A stretch of 64,000 nt of DNA. It comes from Streptomyces cucumeris. GTDB lineage: Bacteria; Actinomycetota; Actinomycetes; Streptomycetales; Streptomycetaceae. Below are positions 1 to 7,009 of this stretch, piece after piece. The DNA lies in NCBI RefSeq assembly GCF_024295805.1, contig NZ_JANCLX010000012.1, forward strand, positions 124,001 through 188,000, in the 5' to 3' direction. The first letter of the stretch is position 1, and each line of letters begins with the position of its first letter. The notes beneath the pieces are model-generated. The model searched no databases and was not told where the DNA came from. It saw only the letters and a list, made by a program, of their open reading frames with translations. The position numbers and the translations under genes were made by a program.

Positions 1-32
1 GACGGGGCCGCTGCTGGCCATACGCCGGCCCG

Positions 33-308
33 TCAGCCACCGGCCTGCTGCTGGAGTGCGGCACGACGCTCGGCTCGCTTACGACTGACGTCATCGACCG
101 CATCCCCCTTCGACTCCACCGGAGCAAGTTTCCGCAGGTCAGACATGACGGCACGCAGCTCGCGGGCTGCCGCGGCCCGTGCCGCCGGAGCATCCGCATC
201 GTCGACGGCCTCAGCAAGGCTCACCGCGAGTTCGGCCAGACCGGGCGACGTCTGGGCGACCTTCAGCTGATCGACCTCGGCGGCGACAGCACCAGCGACA
301 GCCCCCAT
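33..308 (-). CDS. Small helical protein, terminase-small-subunit-like
   Basis: This 91-residue Ala-rich protein has unproven function. It has a predicted helical N-terminal half, an ELRAVMSDLRKLAP segment, an acidic DAVDDVS patch and a basic tail (RKRAERRAAL). From family knowledge, short proteins of this shape lie directly before the large terminase in many actinophages and are annotated as small terminase subunits, so a DNA-packaging role is an inference. It is the leftmost gene seen and follows an HNH nuclease and a P-loop gene on the same strand, a common packaging-gene order. The ATG at 308 has a G-rich Shine-Dalgarno close upstream and is preferred over the in-frame TTG at 320. What follows on the left is outside the window. 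Confidence 0.55.
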   Translation of the reverse strand: MGAVAGAVAAEVDQLKVAQTSPGLAELAVSLAEAVDDADAPAARAAAARELRAVMSDLRKLAPVESKGDAVDDVSRKRAERRAALQQQAGG

Positions 309-547
309 GCCAACCCCCAAGACAAATCACCACAAACGCCAATAGAGGGTTGCAAGTTGGGCCCATGGTGCGGTATGGTTAAGGCACGCGGTTGAGGAGA
401 CCATCAAGGTCAAGTCACTCAGGGTGACGCTCCCGCGAGTTGATCTTGACTCATACAGGGCAAGCAAAAAAACGGGCGACAAGGGCGTTTGGGTCGCCCG
501 GTCCGGAATCCAAAGAATGGACCGCGTATGTCCGTTTCTGTCCTGCT
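309..547. other. Gene-free stretch with a leftward terminator
   Basis: I see no convincing gene here. The stretch separates the P-loop gene from the terminase-like gene and contains the T-tailed hairpin listed separately. The rest, between that hairpin and 308, would have to hold a promoter for the terminase-like gene, but I cannot pick out a clear -10/-35 pair. Confidence 0.5.
466..500 (-). terminator. Rho-independent terminator with T-tract
   Basis: On the minus strand an 8-bp perfect stem (CGGGCGAC/GTCGCCCG, 493-500 and 473-480) with a 12-nt loop is followed by seven T residues (466-472). Classic T-tailed terminators are uncommon in Streptomyces, so this one stands out. It would end leftward transcription of the HNH and P-loop genes before the terminase-like gene. 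Confidence 0.85.
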
Positions 548-991
548 TTACCACCGCCGGGATGCCTGAGGCATGGCGCCCCGAGGCTGAGACCGTCGCG
601 CGTTGTACCAGCGGGCAGCAACACGCCCCATCTCCGGTGATCGCATGGCGGCGATACGTTGCGCGACGATGTCCCGCCCGGGGTCGACCACCACGATGCG
701 GGCCTTCAGCCGCTTGTACTTGGCGAGGGCCTTGGGGCTGGGCAAGGTGTGGATCAGGTAGACGTCCAGCTTGTCGAGGTGCTGGCATGCTTCGTCGATG
801 GCTGCGTAGCGGGCTCGTTGGGCAACGCGCTGCTGCAGTGGGGCGTGGTTCCAGTGGGGTGCGCCTGGGCCTGTGAGCGCGACGGTGATGCGGTCCAGGT
901 CGATGACGATGTCCTCGGGCTTGGCGTGCGAGTCGATCCACGACGACTTGCCTGCGGCCGGCGGTCCGGTCACGACGTACAGCACGGGCAC
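548..991 (-). CDS. P-loop nucleotide kinase-like protein
   Basis: A 147-residue ATP-binding protein. The N-terminus reads VLYVVTGPPAAGKS, a Walker A motif of the zeta-toxin/polynucleotide-kinase-like AAA_33 type. IVIDLDRI then follows, and near residue 100 the segment RIVVVDPGRDIVAQRI resembles the second-substrate region of small-molecule kinases. Substrate is unknown; phage and mobile-element relatives are often called AAA ATPases or kinases. The GTG at 991 directly before the first beta strand is my best start, but the open frame runs to 1537, so the N-terminus is uncertain. It lies 70 bp after the HNH gene and probably shares its transcript. Confidence 0.6.
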   Translation of the reverse strand: MPVLYVVTGPPAAGKSSWIDSHAKPEDIVIDLDRITVALTGPGAPHWNHAPLQQRVAQRARYAAIDEACQHLDKLDVYLIHTLPSPKALAKYKRLKARIVVVDPGRDIVAQRIAAMRSPEMGRVAARWYNARRSQPRGAMPQASRRW

Positions 992-1061
992 TTCTGCGGC
1001 GATGGTGGAGGCGGCGGGGTGGGTGCCCGGCCGGGCTGCAGTGTGGCTTTGTGGGTCATCG

Positions 1062-1334
1062 TCACCACCGTCGTGAGGCTCGGGGCTGGGGGATGGTGAG
1101 CCGGTTGCCCCGCGCCGAGTTGCACCGTCGGTGTGCTGACCGGGCGTTGGTGGGGTCGAGGAGCCTGCCGCCGCGGCTGAGGGGTACGGCGTGGTCGAGG
1201 GTCCAGGACCATGGGTCGCGTGGGTCGAGGGTGGGGTCGATGTCGTGGCCGCAGAGCCAGCAGGGTAGGCCCAGGCGTTTCTGCATGGCGCAGAGGCGTC
1301 TGTACGGGCGTCCGTTGCGGGGGTTGGCTGCCAC
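1062..1334 (-). CDS. HNH endonuclease
   Basis: A 90-residue HNH nuclease. The zinc-type CWLCGHDID knuckle near residue 30 is followed by WTLDHAVPLSRGG, the core HNH histidine region, and then SAHRRCNSARGNR, the second His/Cys and Asn. This is the compact form usually encoded beside phage terminase genes, where HNH proteins assist DNA packaging, although stand-alone homing-type nucleases share the fold. The GTG start at 1334 is fixed by a perfect AGGAGGTG ribosome binding site 7 nt upstream (1342-1349). A 15-bp perfect hairpin lies just upstream of that site. Context with the terminase-like small protein favours a packaging role. Confidence 0.85.
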   Translation of the reverse strand: MAANPRNGRPYRRLCAMQKRLGLPCWLCGHDIDPTLDPRDPWSWTLDHAVPLSRGGRLLDPTNARSAHRRCNSARGNRLTIPQPRASRRW

Positions 1335-1352
1335 TGGGTGCCACCTCCTGGA

Positions 1353-1394
1353 GGATGGTCACCCGGGTGCGCCCCGCTGCCCGGGTGACCATCC
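1353..1394 (-). promoter_or_regulatory. Perfect 15-bp inverted repeat before the HNH gene
   Basis: GGATGGTCACCCGGG (1353-1367) and its exact complement (1380-1394) are separated by 12 bases. The element ends 4 bp from the HNH ribosome binding site. It lacks a T-tract and could be an operator for a regulator or an mRNA hairpin affecting translation; a terminator is possible but less likely so close to a start. Confidence 0.6.
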
Positions 1395-1430
1395 CTGCAC
1401 CCACCCGGCCCGGGTGGTCTGGGGAATGGC

Positions 1431-1465
1431 GAAGGCCCCGACCGGGTGAGTTGGTCGGGGCCTTC
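1431..1465. terminator. Hairpin terminator
   Basis: A 13-bp perfect stem (GAAGGCCCCGACC, 1431-1443, with 1453-1465) and a 9-nt loop lie just downstream of the HTH gene that ends at 1534. It probably separates that gene from the HNH/P-loop unit. Confidence 0.7.
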
Positions 1466-1533
1466 GATGTCTAGGTCAGCCATGTTTCGGGCACAGCTGT
1501 TCACCGAGATCGTGGCGCGTGGATTGAGCGGTG

Positions 1534-1746
1534 TCAAGCGGCGCGCTGTCCGGGGCGACTGGGCTTGGCTGCCTCCTGGGCCGCCATGACGTCGTCGAGG
1601 CGGTAGATGGGGCGCTTCGGGGTGCCGCCGCAGCGGGTGAGGATGCCACGGCGGACCCAGTCGCGGATGGTTGCGGGCTGCTTGCCGGTGGCCATGGCGG
1701 CCATGGAGGTGGTGAGGCGGCCGGGCAGCAGTGACAGGTACTCCAT
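1534..1746 (-). CDS. Small MerR/excisionase-type HTH protein
   Basis: A 70-residue DNA-binding protein starting at ATG 1746. Residues of the form KQPATIRDWVRRGIL followed by KRPIYRLDDVMAAQ match the winged HTH of the MerR/Xis family: helix, turn, recognition helix, then a beta hairpin with the usual YR.DV. Such proteins act as excisionases or local regulators on integrative elements. Here it is separated from the integrase by 13 kb and is one of several HTH proteins of the element, so a regulatory role is as likely as excision. It is followed by a terminator hairpin at 1431-1465. Confidence 0.7.
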   Translation of the reverse strand: MEYLSLLPGRLTTSMAAMATGKQPATIRDWVRRGILTRCGGTPKRPIYRLDDVMAAQEAAKPSRPGQRAA

Positions 1747-1760
1747 GGCCCCAGTGTGGC

Positions 1761-2315
1761 TCAGGTGGGCAGGACGGGCAGGGAGTGTTCCGGTGCGCCG
1801 TGCTGCGCGCGGACTCGCTGTACGTGGTCTTGCAGTGCCGCGCCTGCGTGGAACCATTCGCGCTGGCCGTCGACTCGCAGCGCGGAGAACTGCCGGTGCC
1901 GGGCGAACTCCGTCTTCTGGCCGCCCGGCTCGGTCGCCAGGATCTCCTCGGGCAGGATGGCGCGCATGCGTTCGTGGAGGTTCGTGGTGGTCCCGATCTT
2001 CACCATGGTGCCGCGCCGGACGTAGTAGACGACGGGAGCGTGTGCCCCCTGCCGAGGGAGTGGGGCGGCCTTGAATCCGTTGCCATCGGCCGCACTCCAG
2101 CGGGCGTGCTCGGCACGGCCGAGCTTGATCGCTGCCTTCACGATCTCTTCGGTCAGGGAGACGTCTGCCGCTCGGAAGTTCGTCAGGGCCTGGCTGATGT
2201 GCTGTAGGGCCGGGTCGTTGGGGTCGATGAGGTCGGCGAGGCGGGCGGTCGGGGCGTCGTCTCCGAGGCGGCCTACGCCTTCGTCGCTCCAGATGTGAGG
2301 GCTACCCTCGTACAT
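1761..2315 (-). CDS. T5orf172/GIY-YIG-like domain protein
   Basis: A 184-residue protein with a C-terminal nuclease-like domain. The segment VVYYVRRGTMVKIGTTTNLHERMRAIL contains the T5orf172 (Bro-N/GIY-YIG related) core, where YYV replaces GIY and VKIGTT replaces YIG, followed by LHERM. Later FARHRQFSALR and REWF correspond to the catalytic Glu/Phe region. Members occur widely on phages and integrative elements; their reaction is not well established. The N-terminal half resembles no domain I recognise. ATG at 2315 is preferred because AAGGAG lies at the right distance; the frame opens upstream at 2363. It lies 15 bp ahead of the HTH gene, so the two are probably co-transcribed. Confidence 0.7.
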   Translation of the reverse strand: MYEGSPHIWSDEGVGRLGDDAPTARLADLIDPNDPALQHISQALTNFRAADVSLTEEIVKAAIKLGRAEHARWSAADGNGFKAAPLPRQGAHAPVVYYVRRGTMVKIGTTTNLHERMRAILPEEILATEPGGQKTEFARHRQFSALRVDGQREWFHAGAALQDHVQRVRAQHGAPEHSLPVLPT

Positions 2316-2466
2316 GTCGATCTCCTTGTCAGATCGGCCGTGCCCCGGGGGTGTTACCAGCACCCGCCGGGGTCTGTGGTCTCAACCATTCAACGGGCAG
2401 GGCGGCTTGGCCGTTCCGTGGTGACGGGCGGCGTCATTGGCCGTGCGTCGCCCGTATGTTGGCCCG

Positions 2467-2700
2467 ATGAAGGTCACTATTTTGATCGCAATCGTCGCCG
2501 CGCTGATCGCCTTGGTCGCTGCGGTTCTCGGCGTGCTCAGCGTGCGCGATCAGCGCAGGGAAGCGGCTCGGCCCTCCACTTGGAACGATGTCGCGGAGGT
2601 GCGGAAGCTGGCCCTGGGGGTCGACAAGCGCACGCAGTGGATCGCGTGGCTGACGTTGGTCAACGCTCTCGTGAGCGCGGCGCTGGCTCTCAAAGCCTGA
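2467..2700 (+). CDS. Small membrane-anchored protein
   Basis: A 77-residue protein with a strongly hydrophobic N-terminal helix (residues about 3-28, ILIAIVAALIALVAAVLGVL), a charged middle with arginines and a C-terminal hydrophobic segment ending at LALKA. It is one of the few rightward genes in the left half of the element. Holin-like or coiled membrane accessory proteins of phages have this layout, but nothing proves function. The ATG at 2467 is chosen because it directly precedes the hydrophobic stretch; the Shine-Dalgarno is weak. Confidence 0.5.
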   Translation: MKVTILIAIVAALIALVAAVLGVLSVRDQRREAARPSTWNDVAEVRKLALGVDKRTQWIAWLTLVNALVSAALALKA

Positions 2701-2705
2701 GTGCG

Positions 2706-2759
2706 TCAGTGTCCGCAGTGCGGCTTGGTCCACCAGCCGCACTCTTCGCAGTACTCCAT
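2706..2759 (-). CDS. 17-residue Cys/His-rich micro-ORF
   Basis: A tiny reading frame encoding MEYCEECGWWTKPHCGH. Its CxxC plus HxxxH-like pattern looks like half a zinc ribbon. A clear GGAGG lies 6 nt before the ATG, and the frame sits in the same direction as the operon upstream (2819-5773), 59 bp after it. No function is known. It may be a real micro-protein of the element or the remnant of a longer zinc protein. Confidence 0.4.
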   Translation of the reverse strand: MEYCEECGWWTKPHCGH

Positions 2760-2818
2760 GGGGTGCCTCCGGTTCGGTAGTTGAGTGGCGCACGTAACCC
2801 CTTCTGGGAGGGGCTGGT

Positions 2819-3418
2819 TCAGGCGGTCTCCAGCCGCTCTCCCGCCCGCTCTCCGGCGCTCTCCGGCGGTGCCTGACCTGCGTCTCCACCGGCTGGAGAG
2901 GGGCTGGGCTCCGGAGAGGGGGGAGCGGGGCGCAGGAGGGCCTCGAGGTCGGCCCGCTTGACGCCGGAGCAGCCCTCGACGTCCCCCACGCGCATGGACC
3001 GGGTGATCGTGATGCGGGCGTCGGTGAGGGCGGCGCGCAGCCGGGTCTCGTCGAGGTGCGCGCCCCACGGGCTGGCGAGCATCCGCGGGTACAGCTCGGA
3101 CAGGTGGATGCCGGGCCGGTCGCCCACCATCTCCAGCACGGCCTCGACGAGCTGGCGGCGCGTCTGCTCCTGGTCGAGGGGGACGGGGGCGCTGGCGTGC
3201 CAGGCGCGGCGGCACCAGATGCCGATGGCGAGCGGGGCCAGGATCAGGGGCGAGCGTTCGATCGCGGCATACAGCGGCGGCACGGCGAGGCAGACGATGC
3301 CGATGCGGATGGTGGCCAGCACCGGCCGGCCCTCGGGTGTGAGGGCGCGGCCGATGCGGCGGGCGAGGATGCCGGAGCCGCGTTCGATGCGGCTGCCGGT
3401 CTCGCGGAGGGTGGCCAT
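2819..3418 (-). CDS. Membrane protein with C-terminal winged-helix-like region
   Basis: A 199-residue protein. Residues about 35-70 form two hydrophobic segments (IRIGIVCLAVPPLYAAI and PLILAPLAIGIW). The remaining two thirds read like a winged-helix domain (RRQLVEAVLEMVGDRPGIHL..LYPRML..LDETRLRAALTD) followed by a Pro/Ser-rich tail. I recognise the arrangement only as a hypothetical protein of streptomycete integrative elements. Its start codon overlaps the stop of the preceding gene in an ATGA arrangement, so it belongs to the transfer/maintenance-like operon running from 5773 to here. Confidence 0.6.
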   Translation of the reverse strand: MATLRETGSRIERGSGILARRIGRALTPEGRPVLATIRIGIVCLAVPPLYAAIERSPLILAPLAIGIWCRRAWHASAPVPLDQEQTRRQLVEAVLEMVGDRPGIHLSELYPRMLASPWGAHLDETRLRAALTDARITITRSMRVGDVEGCSGVKRADLEALLRPAPPSPEPSPSPAGGDAGQAPPESAGERAGERLETA

Positions 3419-3921
3419 CAGACGCTGTGGAGCAGGGAGTCGCCGAGGCTGTTGACGAACGGCACGAGGGCGAGGGCGCCGGTGCCGCCGATGCCTGCGG
3501 TGGTGCCGACGGTGCAGCCGGAGAAGGACCCTGCGCCGATCATGCGGATGTCGTCCTTGTGGATCTTCTTCCACAGGGCGATGAGGGCGAGGAAGGCGAG
3601 CACGACGAGGATGGAGCCGCCCTGGGTGAGCGGCTGGACGTGAGCGCCTGCGATGGTCGTGGTGTCGGTGCCGGTGGTGGCGCCGAGAGCCTTGCCGCCT
3701 ACGCCGTTGGCGGTCTGGCGGACGCGGCCGAACAGTTTGCCCAGCAGTCCGCCGACGCACATGGCGCCGAGGATGCCGAGGCCGAAGCCATAGGCGAGGG
3801 GGATGAGGGCTTTCCAGTCCTTCGACTTGGCCCTCATGTTGGCCTTGGCCCAGCGGGAGCCGTACCAGACGAGGGGGCCGAGTCCGACGAGGATGCCGCC
3901 CGCGGTGAGGTTGACGTTCAT
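3418..3921 (-). CDS. Integral membrane protein of the mobile-element operon
   Basis: A 167-residue protein with three likely membrane segments: residues about 8-20 (GILVGLGPLVWYG), 40-62 (IPLAYGFGLGILGAMCVGGLLG) and 100-115 (GSILVVLAFLALIALW). A basic loop follows the first. A glycine-rich C-terminus (TVGTTAGIGGTGALAL) could be a further helix. No catalytic motif is visible. It is sandwiched by 4-bp overlaps between two other membrane proteins, the pattern of the small spd-type genes that assist plasmid spread within mycelium. That role is inference from position only. Confidence 0.6.
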   Translation of the reverse strand: MNVNLTAGGILVGLGPLVWYGSRWAKANMRAKSKDWKALIPLAYGFGLGILGAMCVGGLLGKLFGRVRQTANGVGGKALGATTGTDTTTIAGAHVQPLTQGGSILVVLAFLALIALWKKIHKDDIRMIGAGSFSGCTVGTTAGIGGTGALALVPFVNSLGDSLLHSV

Positions 3922-4337
3922 GAAGTGGCTCCGGTGATGAGGTAGATGGCGAGGGTGAAGGCGGGGCGGGCGGGCAGGGCGAGGGTGGCGCCGAGCGTGG
4001 TGGCGTAGAGGGCGGTGCGGGTGATCCACCAGCCGCGGGTGTGGTCGAGGGCCGCGGTGATGGCGAGGGCCAGTCCGGCGATGACGTAGGCGCCGCTGGT
4101 GGTGAGTTCGGGGTCGGTGAGGGTGTGGGCCCACCAGATGCCGGGGGTGATGGCGGCGGCGGCCGCGCCGGGGCGCCACTGCCAGTCGGGGAGGAGGCGC
4201 CGGCGGGGCGCTTCCTCGGCGGCCTCGGGGGTCATGACGATGACGGTGGGCTCGGGTGGGGTGTTGGTCCACCAGGTGGTGCGGCCTGCGGTGGGCGGAT
4301 AGTCCGGCGGCGGCGGAACGATGCGCGGCTCGGTCAT
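3918..4337 (-). CDS. Small membrane protein
   Basis: A 139-residue protein with a Pro-rich soluble N-terminus of about 55 residues and three hydrophobic segments: AAAAAITPGIWWAHTL, GAYVIAGLALAITAAL and LYATTLGATLALPARPAFTLAIYLI. Its ATG overlaps the stop of the SpdB-like gene and its own stop overlaps the next start. It resembles small hypothetical membrane proteins of actinomycete conjugative elements. No enzymatic motif is seen. Confidence 0.6.
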   Translation of the reverse strand: MTEPRIVPPPPDYPPTAGRTTWWTNTPPEPTVIVMTPEAAEEAPRRRLLPDWQWRPGAAAAAITPGIWWAHTLTDPELTTSGAYVIAGLALAITAALDHTRGWWITRTALYATTLGATLALPARPAFTLAIYLITGATS

Positions 4338-5626
4338 CGTGCCGCCGCGAGTTCGCCTCGGATGCGGGTAGCGCGGTTCTGGCCGATGCCGTACCGCTCC
4401 TTGAGATCCCGATAGGTCGGGAGGTCGCCGCTGGCCAGCTCGGCGTCGAAGTCAGCGCGGGCGCGGGCGGTCAGGAGGTCCTCGGCCGGGGGCGGCGGGC
4501 TGTCGTCCACCGGCTCGTCATCGGGGTCGGGTACGTCGTACTCGGGCTCATCGGGTACGTACTCGGCGTGTACTTCGGGCCGGGTACGGGGCTGTTCGGC
4601 GGCGAGTACGCGCTGCGGCTCGGCGGGCACCCACTGCCTGGCGAAAGCATCGAGGCGGTACTGCGTCGGCTGCGGCCGGGCGATGATCGGCAGCAGGCGG
4701 GCCCTGGCGGGTACGGCCGGGGGTACGGGCCGGGGCGTACTCGGGTACGCCTCCGGTGCCTCGGGTACGGGCTCCAGCTCGACCCGCTCGGGCGCCGGGG
4801 CGACCGGCTGCCACGGGGAGCGCCCGGCGACTGCCACCAGCTCCTCGGCGTGCACGTAGCCCGCGATGCGGTCCACGAGTACGGCCTGCTGCTCGGGGAG
4901 TACGGCCGCGTCGGTGCGGTCCACGGCGCGGGCCAGTCGAGTGCGGGCGCTGGCCAGGCGGCGGGACCGGGCCTTGGCGGTCTTCAGGTCGGCGAGGCGC
5001 GCGGCGCGGCGGGTGGCGATGCGGGTCCACCGGTCGCGGGTGATCTGCTGGGCGTCCAGGCCGCGGACCCCGAGGCCGAGGCGGGCGAGGAGCCGAACGC
5101 GTGCCTCCCGGGCGAGGATCGCTGGCAAGGACTGGGAAGTGCGGTCGGTGCGGTGCCGCAGCTCGATGCCCATGGCGAGGTGCCACAGCAGGGCGGCCAT
5201 GACGGGGCCGACGAACGCGCGGACCGTACCCGCTACGGCCCCGGACTCGGAGTACGCGGGGATGACCTGTACTCCGGTGACGACCCATACGAGTACCCCG
5301 GGTGCGCCGGGGCCGTTCTTGTCGGGGTCGTTGAGGTTGGCCCGCGCCATGAGGGCCATGGCGAAGAGGCCGATCTCGGCGGCGGCGAACATCATGGTGC
5401 GTTCGCCGCGACTGGCCATGTCGAGGTGGTCGCGGGCGAAACGCCATGAGGTGTCGCCCGAGTACGCGGTGCAGAGCAGGGCGCCGAGCGCGGCCATGAG
5501 GACGGCGGCCGGGGCGCGCCTGGGTGCGCGGCGGCGGCGTGCGAGTACGCCGACGAGTACGGCCACGAGTACGCCACCGAGTACGGCGGGTACGGCCGGG
5601 TACGGCGGAAGTTCGAGATGGTTCAC
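4334..5626 (-). CDS. SpdB/DUF2637-like membrane protein
   Basis: A 430-residue protein. The first 160 residues contain four to five hydrophobic helices (VLGGVLVAVLVGVLA; APAAVLMAALGALLC; AAAEIGLFAMALMA; GVLVWVVTGVQVIP; FVGPVMAALLWHLAMG). A long Arg/Ala-rich, probably coiled-coil region spans 160-250, a Pro/Glu-rich linker follows, and the last 35 residues resemble an HTH (LPTYRDLKERYGIGQNRATRIR). DUF2637/SpdB proteins of this layout belong to streptomycete plasmids and AICEs, where Spd proteins support intramycelial spreading. The codon use is odd: valine is very often GTA followed by C, giving many GTAC tetranucleotides (see findings). It heads the overlapping membrane-protein genes down to 2819. 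Confidence 0.6.
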   Translation of the reverse strand: MNHLELPPYPAVPAVLGGVLVAVLVGVLARRRRAPRRAPAAVLMAALGALLCTAYSGDTSWRFARDHLDMASRGERTMMFAAAEIGLFAMALMARANLNDPDKNGPGAPGVLVWVVTGVQVIPAYSESGAVAGTVRAFVGPVMAALLWHLAMGIELRHRTDRTSQSLPAILAREARVRLLARLGLGVRGLDAQQITRDRWTRIATRRAARLADLKTAKARSRRLASARTRLARAVDRTDAAVLPEQQAVLVDRIAGYVHAEELVAVAGRSPWQPVAPAPERVELEPVPEAPEAYPSTPRPVPPAVPARARLLPIIARPQPTQYRLDAFARQWVPAEPQRVLAAEQPRTRPEVHAEYVPDEPEYDVPDPDDEPVDDSPPPPAEDLLTARARADFDAELASGDLPTYRDLKERYGIGQNRATRIRGELAAAR

Positions 5627-5689
5627 GTGAGTCTCCGGATGGAGGCCGGGCCCGCCCCTACGGCGGGGCGAGGCCCGGGGCAGGGTGGA

Positions 5690-5773
5690 TCAGGCGGTGG
5701 CGCGGAGGACGACGACCACGGCCAGCAGGACGAGTTCGGCGATGAGCAGGACGCCGACGGCGAGGCGGAGCAT
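5690..5773 (-). CDS. 27-residue single-pass membrane peptide
   Basis: A micro-ORF encoding MLRLAVGVLLIAELVLLAVV followed by VVLRATA, essentially one transmembrane helix with a positive flank. Its ATG overlaps the stop of the DUF6907-like gene (ATGA), which strongly suggests translational coupling and that it is a genuine gene. A role as a small membrane regulator in the element is possible but unproven. Confidence 0.55.
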   Translation of the reverse strand: MLRLAVGVLLIAELVLLAVVVVLRATA

Positions 5774-6156
5774 CAGGGGCCCTCCTCGGTGAGGAGCGCG
5801 GCGAGGTGCCCGGCGAGCGCGTGCAGCTGGGCGCCGTGCCGGATCAGGGCCTCGGCGATGTCGTGCAGCTGCGCGGGGTCGGACGGGTAGAAGTCGCCCT
5901 CCAAGCCGACGTTGACGAACACGCCGCGGCCCGGGGGCCGCTCGATGAACGGGCGCTGCTCCAGGAAGGTCGGCATGAGGTAGACGCGGCCACGGGTGGT
6001 GTCGAGGGTGAGGCCGGTCTCGTCGCCCTCGTGGAAGAGGTCGACCCGGTAGCCGCCGTTCTGCTCGGCGTGGCGGGTGGTGCACCAGGCCGGGCAGACG
6101 AGGGTGACGGGGCCGTGGTCGCGGGTGTGCACGGTGACCGTGCGCGGGCCGGTCAC
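5773..6156 (-). CDS. DUF6907-like protein
   Basis: A 127-residue protein with the signature VTLVCPAWCTTRHAEQNGG near residue 20, the CPxWC...H motif of the DUF6907 family that is abundant on streptomycete integrative elements and plasmids. The Cys/Cys/His set suggests metal binding. The C-terminal half (QLHDIAEALIRHGAQLHALA) is helical. Biochemical function is unknown. It overlaps its neighbours on both sides by 4 bp, within a run of six small leftward genes from 6899 to 5690. A larger protein at 12240-13133 carries the same motif. Confidence 0.65.
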   Translation of the reverse strand: MTGPRTVTVHTRDHGPVTLVCPAWCTTRHAEQNGGYRVDLFHEGDETGLTLDTTRGRVYLMPTFLEQRPFIERPPGRGVFVNVGLEGDFYPSDPAQLHDIAEALIRHGAQLHALAGHLAALLTEEGP

Positions 6157-6281
6157 GACCGGCTCCCGGTCCCGCGGCAGGTGGCGCAGGTGCGCCAGGC
6201 CTGACGGGTCACGCCGCCGTCCCGGGTGGTCTCGGTGCGCCCGCCGTCACCCTGGCAGTCGGGGCAAGACCGGGCGCTCAT
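6153..6281 (-). CDS. 42-residue DnaJ-type zinc-finger peptide
   Basis: The peptide contains two CxxCxGxG-like knuckles, CPDCQGDGG and CATCRGTGS, separated by about 20 residues, the zinc-binding half-module of DnaJ. It starts at ATG 6281, overlaps the following DUF6907-like gene by 4 bp and the preceding gene by 4 bp. A similar peptide is encoded at 7373-7525. Stand-alone modules of this kind are common in actinobacterial mobile DNA; their partner is unknown. Confidence 0.6.
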   Translation of the reverse strand: MSARSCPDCQGDGGRTETTRDGGVTRQAWRTCATCRGTGSRS

Positions 6282-6460
6282 CCGCGGCTCTTCTCGGCGT
6301 CGAGGGCGGCGAGCAGGGCGGCGAGGCTGACGGTGAGGGAGCCGTGGGACTCGATCACGCGGCCGTGGTCGTGGATGTTGACGGCCTCGGCCTGGGCGAG
6401 GAACTCGCGGGCGGTGTCGATCGCGATGTGCAGCGGGGGCACGTAGGTGGGGAGCTTCAC
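6278..6460 (-). CDS. 60-residue hypothetical protein
   Basis: A short acidic protein (MKLPTYVPPLHIAIDTAREF...) made mostly of two amphipathic helices with a TVSLAALLAALDAEK end. I do not recognise a family. Both ends overlap neighbours by 4 bp within the tight operon 6899-5690, which supports it as a real gene despite its size. Confidence 0.55.
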   Translation of the reverse strand: MKLPTYVPPLHIAIDTAREFLAQAEAVNIHDHGRVIESHGSLTVSLAALLAALDAEKSRG

Positions 6461-6738
6461 GGCCGCTCACCCCCCGGGCGGCGGTCGCCGACGGCGCGGT
6501 AGCCGGTGGGCGGGTGCTCGGCGAGCCGGGCACGCAGGTAGGCGGTGGTCCACTCGATGCCGAGGTCCGGGCCGTCGTCGAGGACGTTGTGCAGGGCGAT
6601 CTTGGCGTGCATGGCCCGGGTGGCGATCAGCCGGTCGTGGATCTCGCCGTCGCCGATGGTGGCGGGGTACGGGATGTCGAGCGCTTCGAGGACCGCGCGC
6701 AGCAGGTCGGCGGTGGGCTCGGGGATGTTGTGGGTCAC
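6457..6738 (-). CDS. 93-residue hypothetical protein of actinomycete elements
   Basis: The sequence begins MTHNIPEPTADLLRAVLEAL, followed by IHDRLIATRAMHAKIALHNVLDD and YLRARLAEHPPTGY. It is a helical, probably cytosolic protein that I recognise only as a hypothetical repeatedly found on streptomycete mobile elements. The start is GTG 6738 and overlaps the stop of the 54-residue ORF upstream. Confidence 0.55.
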   Translation of the reverse strand: MTHNIPEPTADLLRAVLEALDIPYPATIGDGEIHDRLIATRAMHAKIALHNVLDDGPDLGIEWTTAYLRARLAEHPPTGYRAVGDRRPGGERP

Positions 6739-6899
6739 GGCTTCACCGCCGGGCGGCTGGTGCCGGTGACGCCGGCCTCGGTGGCGCGCACGGTGATGGT
6801 GCGGCCGCCGTGGTGGCGGATGGTGCCGACGGCGATGAGGCGCCGGTCGGGCGGGGGCGCGTCGGGGCGCGCGGGCATGGGAAGATGCCGCTGATCCAT
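6735..6899 (-). CDS. 54-residue hypothetical protein
   Basis: A short frame from ATG 6899 encoding a Pro/Arg-rich N-terminus (MDQRHLPMPARPDAPPP) and a beta-like segment RRLIAVGTIRHHGGRTITVR. It is the first gene of the overlapping run down to 5690: its stop overlaps the GTG of the next gene. An AGGAC Shine-Dalgarno-like stretch precedes it. Function unknown. Confidence 0.5.
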   Translation of the reverse strand: MDQRHLPMPARPDAPPPDRRLIAVGTIRHHGGRTITVRATEAGVTGTSRPAVKP

Positions 6900-6970
6900 G
6901 ACGAGGTCCTGTCTCGTTCGTGGGTTAGTGCCCGGGTCGGCGTTCGCGCGCCTACCGGGTGTCGGGTGGT

Positions 6971-7008
6971 CCCCTCGGTCTGGCGGTGGAGTCGCCTTCG
7001 CCGAGGGG
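6971..7008 (-). terminator. Hairpin downstream of the small HTH regulator
   Basis: CCCCTCGG (6971-6978) pairs with CCGAGGGG (7001-7008) across a 22-nt loop that itself can form a GGCG/CGCC stem. It begins 1 bp after the stop of the HTH gene at 7010, so it likely terminates that transcript. Confidence 0.55.
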
Positions 7009-7009
7009 G

